Position numbers and translations under genes: made by a program. Shown piece by piece: positions 1 to 7,855 of a stretch of DNA of 64,000 bases (position 1 is its first letter; each line of letters starts with the position of its first letter). A model generated the notes under the pieces. It was not told where the DNA came from, searched no databases, and was given only the letters and a program-made list of their open reading frames with translations. Source of the DNA: Rhizobium acidisoli (GTDB lineage: Bacteria; Pseudomonadota; Alphaproteobacteria; Rhizobiales; Rhizobiaceae). Where the stretch lies: positions 248,001 to 312,000 of the forward strand of contig NZ_CP034998.1 of assembly GCF_002531755.2 (NCBI RefSeq), read 5' to 3'.

Positions 1-1
1 C

Positions 2-76
2 GGCAAGATAGAGGTCGATTTCGACACCGCCCGGCGGCTGTTCACTCTGGTCTGCGTGCTCTACTGGCGCGGGTGA
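2..76 (+). CDS. UPF0262 family protein, C-terminal end only
   Basis: The last 24 codons of a gene that enters from the left edge. The visible peptide contains the stretch VDFDTARRLFTLVCVLYWRG followed by TGA, which I recognise as the conserved C-terminus of the UPF0262 family, a rhizobial protein of roughly 155-160 residues of unknown function. Its TGA (74-76) overlaps the GTG start of the next gene by GTGA, so the two are probably translationally coupled. In related genomes this family sits between hisD and the phosphatase-like gene seen here. The family call rests on memory of the C-terminal sequence. Confidence 0.7.
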   Translation, partial: GKIEVDFDTARRLFTLVCVLYWRG

Positions 77-558
77 CGGCCATGGATCTCGGCGCCGACA
101 TCGAGGAGGGAAAGCGGCCGGGCGCCATCCTCTTCATGTGCGGAATGAATGCCATCCGCTCGCCGATGGCCGAAGCGATCGCCCGCAGCATGCTGCCGTC
201 CAATACCTATATCAGGTCGGCCGGCGTGCGCGCCGGCGAGCGCGATCCTTTCGTCGATGTCGTGCTCGACGAGATCGGGCTGTCGCTCGGGCGCCACCTG
301 CCGCAGACGCTGGAAGAGCTCGAGGACGATTATTTCGATCTGATCATCACCCTGTCGCCGCAGGCCCACCATGCCGCCCTCGAGCTGACGCGGTCGAATG
401 CGATCGATGTGGTCTACTGGCCGACCATGGATCCGACGGTTGTCAGCGGCACGCGCGAGCAGATTCTGGAGAGCTACCGCGAGGTCCGCGATTACCTCAC
501 GGGCCTCATCGAAAGCCGGCTAGTCAAACGAAATGGCATTGCCGCGCAATCGGCTTGA
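73..558 (+). CDS. Low-molecular-weight protein-tyrosine-phosphatase / arsenate reductase-like protein
   Basis: A 161-residue cytoplasmic protein of the low-molecular-weight phosphatase superfamily. Near residue 23 it carries a CX5R loop (C-GMNAI-R-S), the phosphate-binding P-loop in which Cys is the nucleophile. Near the C-terminus DPTV resembles the family's Asp-Pro general-acid region. Family members dephosphorylate phosphotyrosine or reduce arsenate; the substrate here cannot be told. The GTG at 73 overlaps the upstream stop, and an in-frame ATG at 82 is the alternative start. The intergenic gap before infA is about 120 bp. The gene belongs to the conserved UPF0262-phosphatase-infA-maf-yacG block. 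Confidence 0.85.
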   Translation: MTAMDLGADIEEGKRPGAILFMCGMNAIRSPMAEAIARSMLPSNTYIRSAGVRAGERDPFVDVVLDEIGLSLGRHLPQTLEELEDDYFDLIITLSPQAHHAALELTRSNAIDVVYWPTMDPTVVSGTREQILESYREVRDYLTGLIESRLVKRNGIAAQSA

Positions 559-681
559 AAACAAATGACGGAAAGGCCGTTCAACAAGGTTCACAAACCT
601 GCGTTGATTGTGTAGTTTCCGCCCAAATTTTAAAGGCGCGCGCTGCGCTGCCTATTCAACCCACAGGAAGAAAACACTTAT

Positions 682-900
682 ATGCCGAAAGAAGAAGTCC
701 TCGAATTCCCGGGTATCGTCACCGAACTTCTGCCGAATGCGACGTTCCGCGTGAAGCTCGAAAACGAACACGAGATCATCGCCCACACCGCGGGCCGCAT
801 GCGCAAGAACCGTATCCGCGTTCTCGCCGGCGACAAGGTGCTCGTGGAAATGACGCCCTACGATCTGACCAAGGGCCGCATCACCTACCGTTTCAAGTAA
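682..900 (+). CDS. infA: Translation initiation factor IF-1
   Basis: A 72-residue protein of exactly the family's usual length. It is a single S1/OB-fold domain with the typical segments [35 protein letters not shown] and a C-terminal GRITYRF. IF-1 binds the ribosomal A site and helps IF-2 and IF-3 during initiation. The ATG is preceded by an AGGAAG Shine-Dalgarno sequence about 10 bp upstream. maf follows after 55 bp, a conserved rhizobial arrangement. The assignment is essentially certain. Confidence 0.98.
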   Translation: MPKEEVLEFPGIVTELLPNATFRVKLENEHEIIAHTAGRMRKNRIRVLAGDKVLVEMTPYDLTKGRITYRFK

Positions 901-955
901 GCTTGCCCAAGGTTCTGCAGGGGTTGTTCTCCCGTCTGTCGATGGTCGAGGTTCC

Positions 956-1576
956 ATGGCGCTGAAATACAAGCTCATTCTCGCCTCGGGCTCGCCCCGT
1001 CGCGTCGACCTGCTCAACCAGGCAGGCATCGAGCCTTCGCGCCTGATGCCGATGGATATCGACGAGACGCCGAAGAAGTCGGAGCACCCGCGTTCGCTGG
1101 CCCGCAGGCTTTCGGCCGAGAAGGCGGAAGCCGCACTTGCCGCCATCAAGAGCGATATCACCTGGAAGGGCAGCTATATCCTCTCGGCCGATACGGTGGT
1201 CGCCGTCGGCCGGCGCATTCTCGGCAAGGCGGAATTCGCCGATGAGGCATTGAGCTCGCTGCATCTGTTGTCGGGACGCAACCATCTCGTCTATACCGGC
1301 GTTTGCCTGGTGACGCCGGATCGCAAGATCCGCCAGAAGATCGTCGAGACCAAGGTGCGCTTCAAGCGCCTCTCCGGCTTCGAGATCGAAAACTACCTGG
1401 CCTCCGGCCAGTGGCGCGGCAAGGCGGGCGCCTATGGCATTCAGGGACTTGCGGGCACCTTCGTGCAGAAGATGGTCGGCTCCTACTCCAATGTCGTCGG
1501 CCTGCCGCTTTATGAAACCATTGTGCTTTTGACCGGCGAAGGCTTCGACGTGTATAGCCGGTGGCCCGAGGGCTGA
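956..1576 (+). CDS. maf: Maf-like nucleoside triphosphate pyrophosphatase
   Basis: A 206-residue Maf/HAM1-like protein. The N-terminal [19 protein letters not shown] is the family signature (S-x-S-P-R-R), followed by the metal-binding [17 protein letters not shown] and the conserved [21 protein letters not shown]. Members hydrolyse dTTP/UTP or modified nucleotides to monophosphates as house-cleaning enzymes. A GAGG ribosome site lies 5 bp before the ATG. It lies between infA and yacG, probably in one transcription unit. Confidence 0.95.
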   Translation: MALKYKLILASGSPRRVDLLNQAGIEPSRLMPMDIDETPKKSEHPRSLARRLSAEKAEAALAAIKSDITWKGSYILSADTVVAVGRRILGKAEFADEALSSLHLLSGRNHLVYTGVCLVTPDRKIRQKIVETKVRFKRLSGFEIENYLASGQWRGKAGAYGIQGLAGTFVQKMVGSYSNVVGLPLYETIVLLTGEGFDVYSRWPEG

Positions 1577-1614
1577 AGCCCGAAGGCCGACTCCTGAACT
1601 AGGACGGACCGATC

Positions 1615-1827
1615 ATGCCCGAAGACAACAAAGCCGCCGCCAAGGTCGAACCGCTGCGCAAGGCGCGCCCTTGCCCCGAATGCGGCAAACCCTCTCACCG
1701 CGAACATTACCCCTTCTGCTCCAACCGCTGCCGCGAGGTCGATCTCTCCCGCTGGCTGACCGGCGCCTATGCCATTCCGGTTGCCGACGACGAGACCAAG
1801 GCCGAATATCCCGATGAGGAAAACTAG
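1615..1827 (+). CDS. yacG: DNA gyrase inhibitor YacG (zinc-binding)
   Basis: A 70-residue protein with the YacG treble-clef zinc motif, [20 protein letters not shown], giving four Cys ligands between residues 21 and 42. This is followed by [16 protein letters not shown] and an acidic tail. YacG binds GyrB and inhibits gyrase in enterobacteria; the same role is assumed here. It starts 38 bp after maf and is the last gene of the infA block. A short self-complementary CTTCGCGAAG followed by T-rich sequence lies just downstream but is too short to call a terminator. Confidence 0.95.
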   Translation: MPEDNKAAAKVEPLRKARPCPECGKPSHREHYPFCSNRCREVDLSRWLTGAYAIPVADDETKAEYPDEEN

Positions 1828-2006
1828 GGGGCTCACTTCGCGAAGCTCTTATTTTTCCTCATGAATCGGCAAAACCGGCAAGACCGTCAAAAAAGAGTCA
1901 TTTGACGCTTGCCATGGCCGAACAAGATGCTATAACCCCGCTCGCTTCCGGGGCGCACCAAGGTCCCGCGGTTCTTTTTTCGAAAAGCACCATCGGAAGC
2001 AGGTTA

Positions 2007-2082
2007 GCCCAGGTAGCTCAGTTGGTAGAGCAGCGGATTGAAAATCCGCGTGTCACTGGTTCGATTCCGGTCCTGGGCACCA
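2007..2082 (+). tRNA. tRNA-Phe (anticodon GAA)
   Basis: A full cloverleaf of 76 nt with CCA encoded. The acceptor arm is GCCCAGG pairing CCTGGGC and the D arm is GCTC/GAGC. The anticodon stem GCGGA/TCCGC encloses the loop TTGAAAA with anticodon GAA, and the T arm is ACTGG-TTCGATT-CCGGT. No other tRNA was seen in the window. Its 3' side is followed within about 80 bp by an IS remnant, so the 3' end may have been used as an insertion site, although no integrase or duplicated tRNA end was found. Confidence 0.98.
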
Positions 2083-2163
2083 CTCAATTCCCTAGAACTA
2101 ATCTCCATGCACAGTATTGGATAGCGGGCCAGAATCTGGCCAACAAACCCCTCTGTCGAGAAG

Positions 2164-2442
2164 CTAGTGCCGCCCCTTCGTGGTCTTCGCCAGCATCTCG
2201 CTCAGAGTTGCCGCCGAAAGCATGGATTCGGCCAAAAGCTTTTTGAGCTTCTGGTTCTCTTCTTCAAGGGCTCTTAGCCTTCTGGCATGGAGACCGACAT
2301 TTCCGGACTGCAGGGATTGCCACCGATAGAAGGTCGGCTCGCTGATGCCGTATCGGTGGCAAACATCGGCCACCGTCACGCCGGCCTGGTGCTCCTTGAG
2401 AATGCCCGTAATCTGGTCGTCGTCAAATTTTCGCTTGCCCAT
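2164..2442 (-). pseudogene. IS3-family (IS407-like) transposase OrfA remnant
   Basis: Ninety-two codons from the ATG at 2442 that match an IS3-family OrfA. They begin MGKRKFDDDQITGILKEH and continue with the HTH segment VADVCHRYGISEPTFYRWQ and the leucine zipper LRALEEENQKLKKLLAE. The normal OrfA C-terminus and all of OrfB (the DDE catalytic domain) are missing: the frame ends about 80 bp from tRNA-Phe with TTKGRH. The element is therefore a dead fragment. An upstream in-frame start would extend it to 2460, overlapping the end of the HlyD gene. No terminal inverted repeats could be defined. Confidence 0.85.
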
Positions 2443-2449
2443 CACCGCT

Positions 2450-3892
2450 TCAGTCCTCACGAAATGCTCTGTTGAAACTGTCGAGAAGCGGTCTGACAGC
2501 GTAGAGCGCCACGCTGCTTTTGCCGGTTTCGATCAGTGTCTGTGCGGGCATGCCCGCGACCAGTTCGACATCACGCATTTTCGCCAGCCGCTCGTCCGTT
2601 ACGCGGATTGTCGCGGCATAATAGGGCTGGCCGCTCTGCGTATCGGTGAGGCGGTCGGCTGACACATACTCGACCCGACCTTTCAGCAGTGGAACGCGCC
2701 GCTGATTGTATGGAAGAAGGTGCACCTGTGCCTCCAGCCCCGCATGGACAAGATTGATGTCCTCCGGTCTGACATGGGCAGACACGATCAGGCGATCGGA
2801 GCGTGGCAGAAGATCGACGAGCGGTTCACCCGCGCCGATCACCCCGCCTGATGTGTGGATGCGCAGGTTCATGATCGTTCCATCTTCGGGAGCCCGGATA
2901 TCGGTCCTTGAAAGTTGGTCGTCGATCGCCCGCAAGCGCTCGCGCAATTGCATGATCCGGCTTTCCGTATCGCGCATGCCTTGGGCGACTTCGCTCAACC
3001 GGTCGCTCTCGAGCTTTGCGAGATCGACCTGCGACTCGCTGATCACCTGGTAGGCGCGAGCGATCTGTGCCCCGACTTGGCCCTGCTGGCCGTCGAGGTC
3101 TGCTTTTTCGCGCTCGAGGTTGAGAAGCCTGCTCCTTCGCTCCAGTCCCTTGGCAGTGAGGATCGTCACCTGATCCAGTTCTTCCTGCGAGATTGCGGCT
3201 CTGTCGGCGAGTGCCGCCTTCTGGGCGCCAAGCCCGACGATTTCCTGCCGCACCTGCGCGATTTTTTCATTGCCGATCTGAATTTCCGCCTGCATGACCC
3301 GGCGGCGGGCCTCGAAGATTTTCTGTTGCCCGGTCAGAATCGTACTGACCGAAGGATATTTGTCCATGGCTGCCCTGAGATCGTCGGGATAGGCGACATG
3401 GTCGCCGCCGGTCTGCTCCGCAAGCAGGCGGGCGCGGCTTCCTTCGGCGTCCCAAAGCTGCCCTTGGATGCTGTCGCGCTCCGAGCGGGACTTCGTGTCG
3501 TCGAGTTCGATCACGATTTGCCCGGCCATCACCGTATCGCCGTTCCTGACGAGTATCCGCCGCACAATTCCGCCTTCCAGATGCTGGATGGTCTTGCGGC
3601 TGGTCTCCGGCTCGATGACGCCCGATGCGACCGCAGCGCTGTGCAGCGGTGCCAGAGCCGACCAGATTCCCAATCCGACGACAAAGACCAGGATCAGCAG
3701 GTTGCCCGTCCAAACGACGCCTCTGAGCACCGGCATGGGCGAAGGGGCGGCGGGTCCGCGCTGTTTCTGTTCGATCACCGGCGGATAGGCCGTCTGCCTG
3801 GCTGTCGCTGTCCATCGATGAGCGAAGCGCTGGCCCATCCTTGACGAATTCGAAAATTTCGCCGGGGGCGCGTCCAGTGGAACAAGGGTCAT
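2450..3892 (-). CDS. HlyD/PrsE-type type I secretion periplasmic adaptor
   Basis: A 480-residue membrane-fusion protein. It has a cytoplasmic N-terminus and one membrane helix at about residues 58-80. A lipoyl-like half-motif follows at about 90-133 (TIQHLEGGIVRRILVRNGD and GQIVIELDD). A long helical coiled-coil region runs to about 325, then comes the second lipoyl half and a beta-barrel (DGTIMNLRIHTSGGVIGAGE). Such adaptors join the inner-membrane ABC exporter to a TolC-type outer-membrane channel. The gene lies 14 bp after the ABC gene on the same strand and completes an operon of cargo, ABC protein and adaptor. No TolC gene is in the window. The C-terminus (LLDSFNRAFRED) looks intact although the IS remnant abuts it. 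Confidence 0.93.
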   Translation of the reverse strand: MTLVPLDAPPAKFSNSSRMGQRFAHRWTATARQTAYPPVIEQKQRGPAAPSPMPVLRGVVWTGNLLILVFVVGLGIWSALAPLHSAAVASGVIEPETSRKTIQHLEGGIVRRILVRNGDTVMAGQIVIELDDTKSRSERDSIQGQLWDAEGSRARLLAEQTGGDHVAYPDDLRAAMDKYPSVSTILTGQQKIFEARRRVMQAEIQIGNEKIAQVRQEIVGLGAQKAALADRAAISQEELDQVTILTAKGLERRSRLLNLEREKADLDGQQGQVGAQIARAYQVISESQVDLAKLESDRLSEVAQGMRDTESRIMQLRERLRAIDDQLSRTDIRAPEDGTIMNLRIHTSGGVIGAGEPLVDLLPRSDRLIVSAHVRPEDINLVHAGLEAQVHLLPYNQRRVPLLKGRVEYVSADRLTDTQSGQPYYAATIRVTDERLAKMRDVELVAGMPAQTLIETGKSSVALYAVRPLLDSFNRAFRED

Positions 3893-3906
3893 GGCAGCGT
3901 CCCTCC

Positions 3907-5622
3907 CTAGCTTCCCGTTCGCGCCGGTGGTTGAAGATAGGTTTCATAAATCCGCTCGCTGTCGCCGAAGGCAGCCACCGTCCCGTTGCGCATGATGGCA
4001 ATCTTGTTGGTGACCGGCAGGATGCCCATCCGGTGGGTTATGATAACGACGGTCATCCCCCTGGATCTCATCCGCTCGATTGCCGTAAACAGCATGCGTT
4101 CGCCGTCATAATCCAGGCTCGAATTCGGATCATCGAGAACGATAAGGGACGGATTTCCGTAAGCCGCCCGTGCCAGCCCCAGCTGCTGGCGCTGAGCCCG
4201 AAGGAGCAGGTTTCCACCTTCACCGATATCGGTCTCGTAGCCCTGCGGCAGCCGCATGATCGCGTCGTGCAATCCAACCAGCTTTGCGGCGTCGATCGCC
4301 TTGCCGGGATCTCCTCCGTCCAGCCGGCCGATCACATCCTTGATTGCCCCGCCGAAGAGTTCGATATCCTGCGGCAGGTATCCGACGTGGCAGGTCCCCC
4401 CGCAAAGACGCAGAGCCGAGATATCGACCCCGCCGAGAAGAGCATATCCGCTCGTTGCCGGCACAACGCCTGCCATGATGCGGCCCAGTGTCGATTTTCC
4501 CGATCCCGACGGACCGATGAGCGCAATGCAATCGCCAGGTGCCAGGCGCAATGTGATATCGGTCAATATCGGCCGATCGGCGAATGGCTTGAAATAGCTG
4601 ACATTATCGAGAACCAGGCCATTGGGTTCCGGCAGCGGCACCATTCGGGCGTCGCATTCCGATGCAATTGTTATCAGCATTCTGTTCAAGCGATTGAAGG
4701 CATTGCGCGCAAACATGAAGGAGCGCCATGCCCCAATTGCGCCCTCGATCGGTGCGAGCCCACGCCCGAGCAGCAGGCTCGCAACGAAGATGATTCCGGG
4801 ACTGCCGCTGTTGACGAGCACCAGCCAGGTCGCCGATCCCATCATCAGGATCTGCGCCAAGGTGCGGATCGATTTGGAGAAACCAAGGATGATCTCCGTG
4901 CGATGCATCGCGATGTCCTGGGCCCTTCTTGCCATTTCCGCATCGCGATAGACGATCAGGGCTGCACCGTCCTGCATGCCCATGGCCCGGATCACCTCGA
5001 TGTTTTTCAGCGCGGTCGCAAATCGCAGATAGCTCCTCGAAAGGGCAAGATTGGCGTGAGCAAGCGGCGCCCGCGTCGCCAGTTCCGTTGCCAGCGCAAA
5101 CAGCAGCAGCGCAACTGCGCACAGAAGACCGATGGTCCCAAGCAGCGGGTGAACAAGAAAAAGCAGAAGCAGGAATACCGGCGCCCAGGGAACGTCGAAT
5201 AGAAGCGAGCTGGCCGGTGAATCGAGGAACTGGCGCAATGCGGCGAGATCCCTGTAGCACTCCGAGGCGGCTCCCGTATCGGCGCGAGCGGCATATTCGA
5301 ACGATGCGGTGAGCACCATGGGCCGTAGCCTGTGGTCCAGCCAGCTGCCGATGCGCGAAAGAGCTGCCCTGCGCACGATATCGAGCGTCGACCCGACCAA
5401 CACGGCGATGGCGATGATCATCGTCAGCATCAGCAGCGTGTCGACGCTTCGGCTCGACAGGACCCTGTCGTAGATCTGCAGGAGATAGATGGAAGGCGTG
5501 AGAAGAAAGAGATTATAGCCGCAGCTGTAAAGGAAGACCAACCCGAAGGCCCCGGCACAGGCCCGGAGCGCAACAACGAGCTGTGTCGGTGGTCGCGGTG
5601 GTTTTATGGAAATTGTTGTCAT
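3907..5622 (-). CDS. Type I secretion ABC permease/ATPase (PrsD-like) with altered ATPase motifs
   Basis: A 571-residue fused membrane and nucleotide-binding protein of the PrsD/HasD/AprD type. The membrane part covers about residues 25-320 and the ATPase about 335-560. Walker A is GPSGSGKST (370-378), the Q-loop is at Q418 and the H-loop is H530. The ABC signature reads LLRAQ at 473-477 instead of LSGGQ or LSAGQ. Walker B is LIVLDDP, so the usual catalytic Glu is Asp498. Both changes are plain in the nucleotide sequence with no frameshift. The protein should power export of unfolded cargo through the adjacent HlyD adaptor. Reduced or unusual ATPase activity is an inference. Confidence 0.93.
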   Translation of the reverse strand: MTTISIKPPRPPTQLVVALRACAGAFGLVFLYSCGYNLFLLTPSIYLLQIYDRVLSSRSVDTLLMLTMIIAIAVLVGSTLDIVRRAALSRIGSWLDHRLRPMVLTASFEYAARADTGAASECYRDLAALRQFLDSPASSLLFDVPWAPVFLLLLFLVHPLLGTIGLLCAVALLLFALATELATRAPLAHANLALSRSYLRFATALKNIEVIRAMGMQDGAALIVYRDAEMARRAQDIAMHRTEIILGFSKSIRTLAQILMMGSATWLVLVNSGSPGIIFVASLLLGRGLAPIEGAIGAWRSFMFARNAFNRLNRMLITIASECDARMVPLPEPNGLVLDNVSYFKPFADRPILTDITLRLAPGDCIALIGPSGSGKSTLGRIMAGVVPATSGYALLGGVDISALRLCGGTCHVGYLPQDIELFGGAIKDVIGRLDGGDPGKAIDAAKLVGLHDAIMRLPQGYETDIGEGGNLLLRAQRQQLGLARAAYGNPSLIVLDDPNSSLDYDGERMLFTAIERMRSRGMTVVIITHRMGILPVTNKIAIMRNGTVAAFGDSERIYETYLQPPARTGS

Positions 5623-5672
5623 TATCAGATCTCGCTGCCCTTGATACTGACAAGAAGAGACTGCTTGCCTTG

Positions 5673-5700
5673 AGGGCCGCCGGCCGAAACCAGCGGCCCT
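5673..5700. terminator. Stem-loop between cargo gene and transporter genes
   Basis: Perfect 8-bp arms AGGGCCGC and GCGGCCCT enclose a 12-nt loop in the 93-bp gap between the Gly-rich gene (5716-6300) and the ABC gene. No U-run follows in the direction of transcription, so it is not a classical intrinsic terminator. It could slow read-through or stabilise the upstream mRNA, so that cargo is made in excess over transporter, as in other type I systems. Confidence 0.4.
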
Positions 5701-5715
5701 TGATGTCGTCTGAGT

Positions 5716-6300
5716 TCAGGAGCCGAGATGGTCGACGTCGATATGGCCGAAGGCGTTGATGAAGTGATCCAGAGAATTGGTCACCGTCGTCGTTTCGGGA
5801 TCCGTGTGGACCAATGCCGACGAGATATCGCCGCCATGCGCCATGTTTCCGTTGCCGCCGTTGCCGCCGACACCGGCGAGGATGGTGGCATGCTGATCGG
5901 CCATAAGCTGCGTATATTGTGTCGCGGTCGTCGCCGCAGCCACTGCAGCCGTGTCGCCGCCGCTTGAGTTTCCTTGACTGCCGTTCGAGTTGGAATCTCC
6001 GCCCGCGCCGCCGTCGCCGTGGTTCGAGATTTTCGCCAGGAAGCCGTTCTGGGCTTCGGTAAAGCCACCGGATCCGCCATGGCCGGCGTCCCAATCGGCC
6101 GTCTGCCAAACGTGATCGCCGTTGTGCACATCGGTAGTGGCCCCGTAGACCTTTTGCACGGGGTCGACATATGCAACCGGGTTGTAGTTGATGTTGCCAT
6201 CGTTGTGGCCATCACCACCGTTGCCGGCATTCGCGTCACCCGCATCCGGATGGCTGAGATGAATCGTGTCGGATATTTGTGGAATAGGCATTGATGTCAC
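5716..6300 (-). CDS. Glycine- and aspartate-rich candidate type I secretion substrate
   Basis: A 194-residue protein with no recognised domain. It is very rich in Gly, Asn, Asp and His, with no Cys and no N-terminal signal peptide. Near residues 140-155 it has ILAGVGGNGGNGN, closely matching a motif repeated in the divergent 362-residue protein (for example IAGMGGNGGGFN). It also shares AG-x-GG-x-G segments near residues 25 and 72. It lacks the calcium-binding RTX nonapeptide. The C-terminus is acidic and hydrophobic (INAFGHIDVDHLGS), compatible with an uncleaved type I signal. It is the first gene of an apparent operon with the ABC and HlyD genes, which is the main reason to call it cargo. 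Confidence 0.7.
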   Translation of the reverse strand: MTSMPIPQISDTIHLSHPDAGDANAGNGGDGHNDGNINYNPVAYVDPVQKVYGATTDVHNGDHVWQTADWDAGHGGSGGFTEAQNGFLAKISNHGDGGAGGDSNSNGSQGNSSGGDTAAVAAATTATQYTQLMADQHATILAGVGGNGGNGNMAHGGDISSALVHTDPETTTVTNSLDHFINAFGHIDVDHLGS

Positions 6301-6766
6301 TCCTCTACTTGGTTTCGTGCGTGTTGGTTTTTTACGGCGTCCCCCTGCGGCGTGCTTTCCGGCATATCGCCACAGCCAATACGACCGCGGAGGAATATTG
6401 CCCGCGATTTAAACTTCGAACTACCTAGATATTCGGAGACATTCCTTCGGATGTATACTTGCTGTGGCGGAGTGTTATTTGGATTGGTGTTTGGTGATTT
6501 GGTGCAGGGTGGCATGCTCATGATCAAGTCTTCGACCTTGCCGAAGCGACGCCAGGGCCTCTCATCCTAAGCCGATTGAGTGCTTGCAACGCGCACAACG
6601 GGTGCTGCGGCCATGACACCCAAATGGCTAGAGAACTAGCCGAGTGGATGTAGACGAATTGCAGGCTCTGCTTTTCCGAGGTTCAGATGCACAATGCCTG
6701 AACAATTAAGGCGGCATGACGCCGCATGCTCGGTGGCCGTGCGGTCGACCGCGAATGGAGACGGTA
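6301..6766. other. Divergent intergenic region between the two Gly-rich genes
   Basis: About 466 bp separates the start of the minus-strand Gly-rich gene from the plus-strand repeat-protein gene. I see no supported gene; the ORFs in it are short and unlike known proteins. It must hold both promoters. The visible structure is a perfect 16-bp palindrome at 6626-6641 and a TTCGGA repeat near 6433-6450. It is more AT-rich around 6400-6480 than the flanking coding sequence. Confidence 0.6.
6626..6641. promoter_or_regulatory. Perfect inverted repeat, candidate operator
   Basis: GGCTAG-AGAA-CTAGCC is a perfect palindrome with 6-bp arms in the divergent promoter region of the two Gly-rich genes, about 125 bp before the plus-strand ATG. 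Palindromes of this size often bind dimeric HTH proteins. The nearest regulator gene is the orphan LuxR-type protein at 8568-9350. The link is inferred from proximity only. Confidence 0.35.
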
Positions 6767-7855
6767 ATGGCGGAACCTCGTCCCTTATTGGAAGACCTGC
6801 CCAAGGCGGGCACCGATCAACACCTCGCCGCCAATGTGGCTGCGGGGCATCTGGCACTGGTGCCGACCTGGCTTCCATTGGATGTCGCTTCCGCTCCAAG
6901 TCATACGTCAGCCGGCAGCGGTGGTGACGGGATCAGCGAAGGCGTGATCAGCAGCAATGCGTTGGCGGTCTTCATGCCGTCCAATGCCGCGATTGCAGGA
7001 CCTCATTCGAGTGCCGACGCTTTCCAGGGCAACGATGCACTCATTAATCAGCATCCCACCGAAATGGCTGGGATCGGCGGCAATGGCGGAAGCGGCAATG
7101 TTGCCATCGGCAGCGGCGATGGCGCCACTCATGCCGGCAGCGGCGGCAACGGGCTCTTCTATGGCGGGCTGGTCAGCACCGAAGTCGCAGTCTTTGCTCC
7201 CGTCAATACTGCTGTGGCTGCCGGCCCAGGCGCGGAGGCTCACGCCGAGCAATCGAACAACGCAATGTTCCTGCAGGGCGCAACCCAGATGGGTGGCATA
7301 GGCGGCTCGGGCGGAGACCATAATGTCGCGACCCATGGCTCGTCCATGAGCCCGGGCACTGCGCTGACATTGACCGGCGACTATTATGCCGGCCACGGCG
7401 GTGATGGATATTTCGTCGGCAGCATGGTCGACGTGAGTATCGCCATCTTCTCGCCGATCAACATCGCCATCGGCGCCGCAGGCGGCTCGGCGGAGGCTCA
7501 TCAGACAAACAATGTGATTTTCGATCAGGGCACTGTGCAGATCGCAGGCATGGGCGGCAACGGCGGTGGCTTCAACCTGTCGTCGGACACGATCTTTACC
7601 GGCAACCATGCCGGTGGCGGTGGCGGCGACGGATCGTCGACCGGCGCCATGGTCGACGTCAATTTCGGCTATTTCCATCCCATCAACATTGCCGTTCCCG
7701 CCGGTGGGACGGCGGACGCCCAACAGATCGACCATGTTCTCTATGATCAGCATGCGCTTCAGCTGGCCGGCATCGCGGGCCACGGCGGAGAGGGTAACCT
7801 CACGGACGCCCATTCGGCGCTCGTCGACGATATTCTGACTTTCATGCATAGCTAG
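6767..7855 (+). CDS. Gly-rich protein with four ~63-residue repeats, candidate secreted/surface protein
   Basis: A 362-residue protein that I do not recognise as a known family. After a 48-residue N-terminal part it consists of four tandem repeats (49-111, 123-186, 208-270, 282-344). Each begins AG-x-GG-x-G, continues with an aliphatic strand and a F-x-P-x-N-x-A core, and ends near AGIGG-x-GG-x-(G)N. There are no cysteines, membrane helices, signal peptide or RTX motif. The last 18 residues (DAHSALVDDILTFMHS) are acidic and hydrophobic, as in type I export signals. The start at 6767 is chosen because GGAGA lies 5 bp upstream; a longer frame from 6716 has no ribosome site. Export by the adjacent type I system is inferred. 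Confidence 0.8.
   Translation: MAEPRPLLEDLPKAGTDQHLAANVAAGHLALVPTWLPLDVASAPSHTSAGSGGDGISEGVISSNALAVFMPSNAAIAGPHSSADAFQGNDALINQHPTEMAGIGGNGGSGNVAIGSGDGATHAGSGGNGLFYGGLVSTEVAVFAPVNTAVAAGPGAEAHAEQSNNAMFLQGATQMGGIGGSGGDHNVATHGSSMSPGTALTLTGDYYAGHGGDGYFVGSMVDVSIAIFSPINIAIGAAGGSAEAHQTNNVIFDQGTVQIAGMGGNGGGFNLSSDTIFTGNHAGGGGGDGSSTGAMVDVNFGYFHPINIAVPAGGTADAQQIDHVLYDQHALQLAGIAGHGGEGNLTDAHSALVDDILTFMHS
6911..7798 (+). repeat. Four-copy coding repeat of about 190 bp
   Basis: The four repeat units of the preceding gene lie at 6911-7099, 7133-7324, 7388-7576 and 7610-7798. They are separated by linkers of roughly 30-65 bp that end in a (T/N)HAG or YYAG entry. The DNA copies are diverged while the protein pattern is retained: GG-x-G turn, V/I-rich strand, F-x-P-x-N, Q-x-N, Q-x-AGIGG-x-GG. 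This points to an old duplication held by selection on structure rather than a recent expansion. Confidence 0.85.

Noticed and set aside
2007..2082. Phage-style attachment site at tRNA-Phe
   Set aside because: No second copy of the tRNA 3' end and no integrase gene were found in the window; only an IS remnant is present.
5716..7855. RTX calcium-binding repeats in the Gly-rich proteins
   Set aside because: Glycines are frequent, but the GGxGxDxUx nonapeptide with its regular Asp is absent in both proteins.
6767..7855. Repeat region read as a CRISPR or tandem DNA array
   Set aside because: The repeats are coding, about 190 bp long and diverged at the DNA level, with no short identical repeats or spacers and no cas genes.
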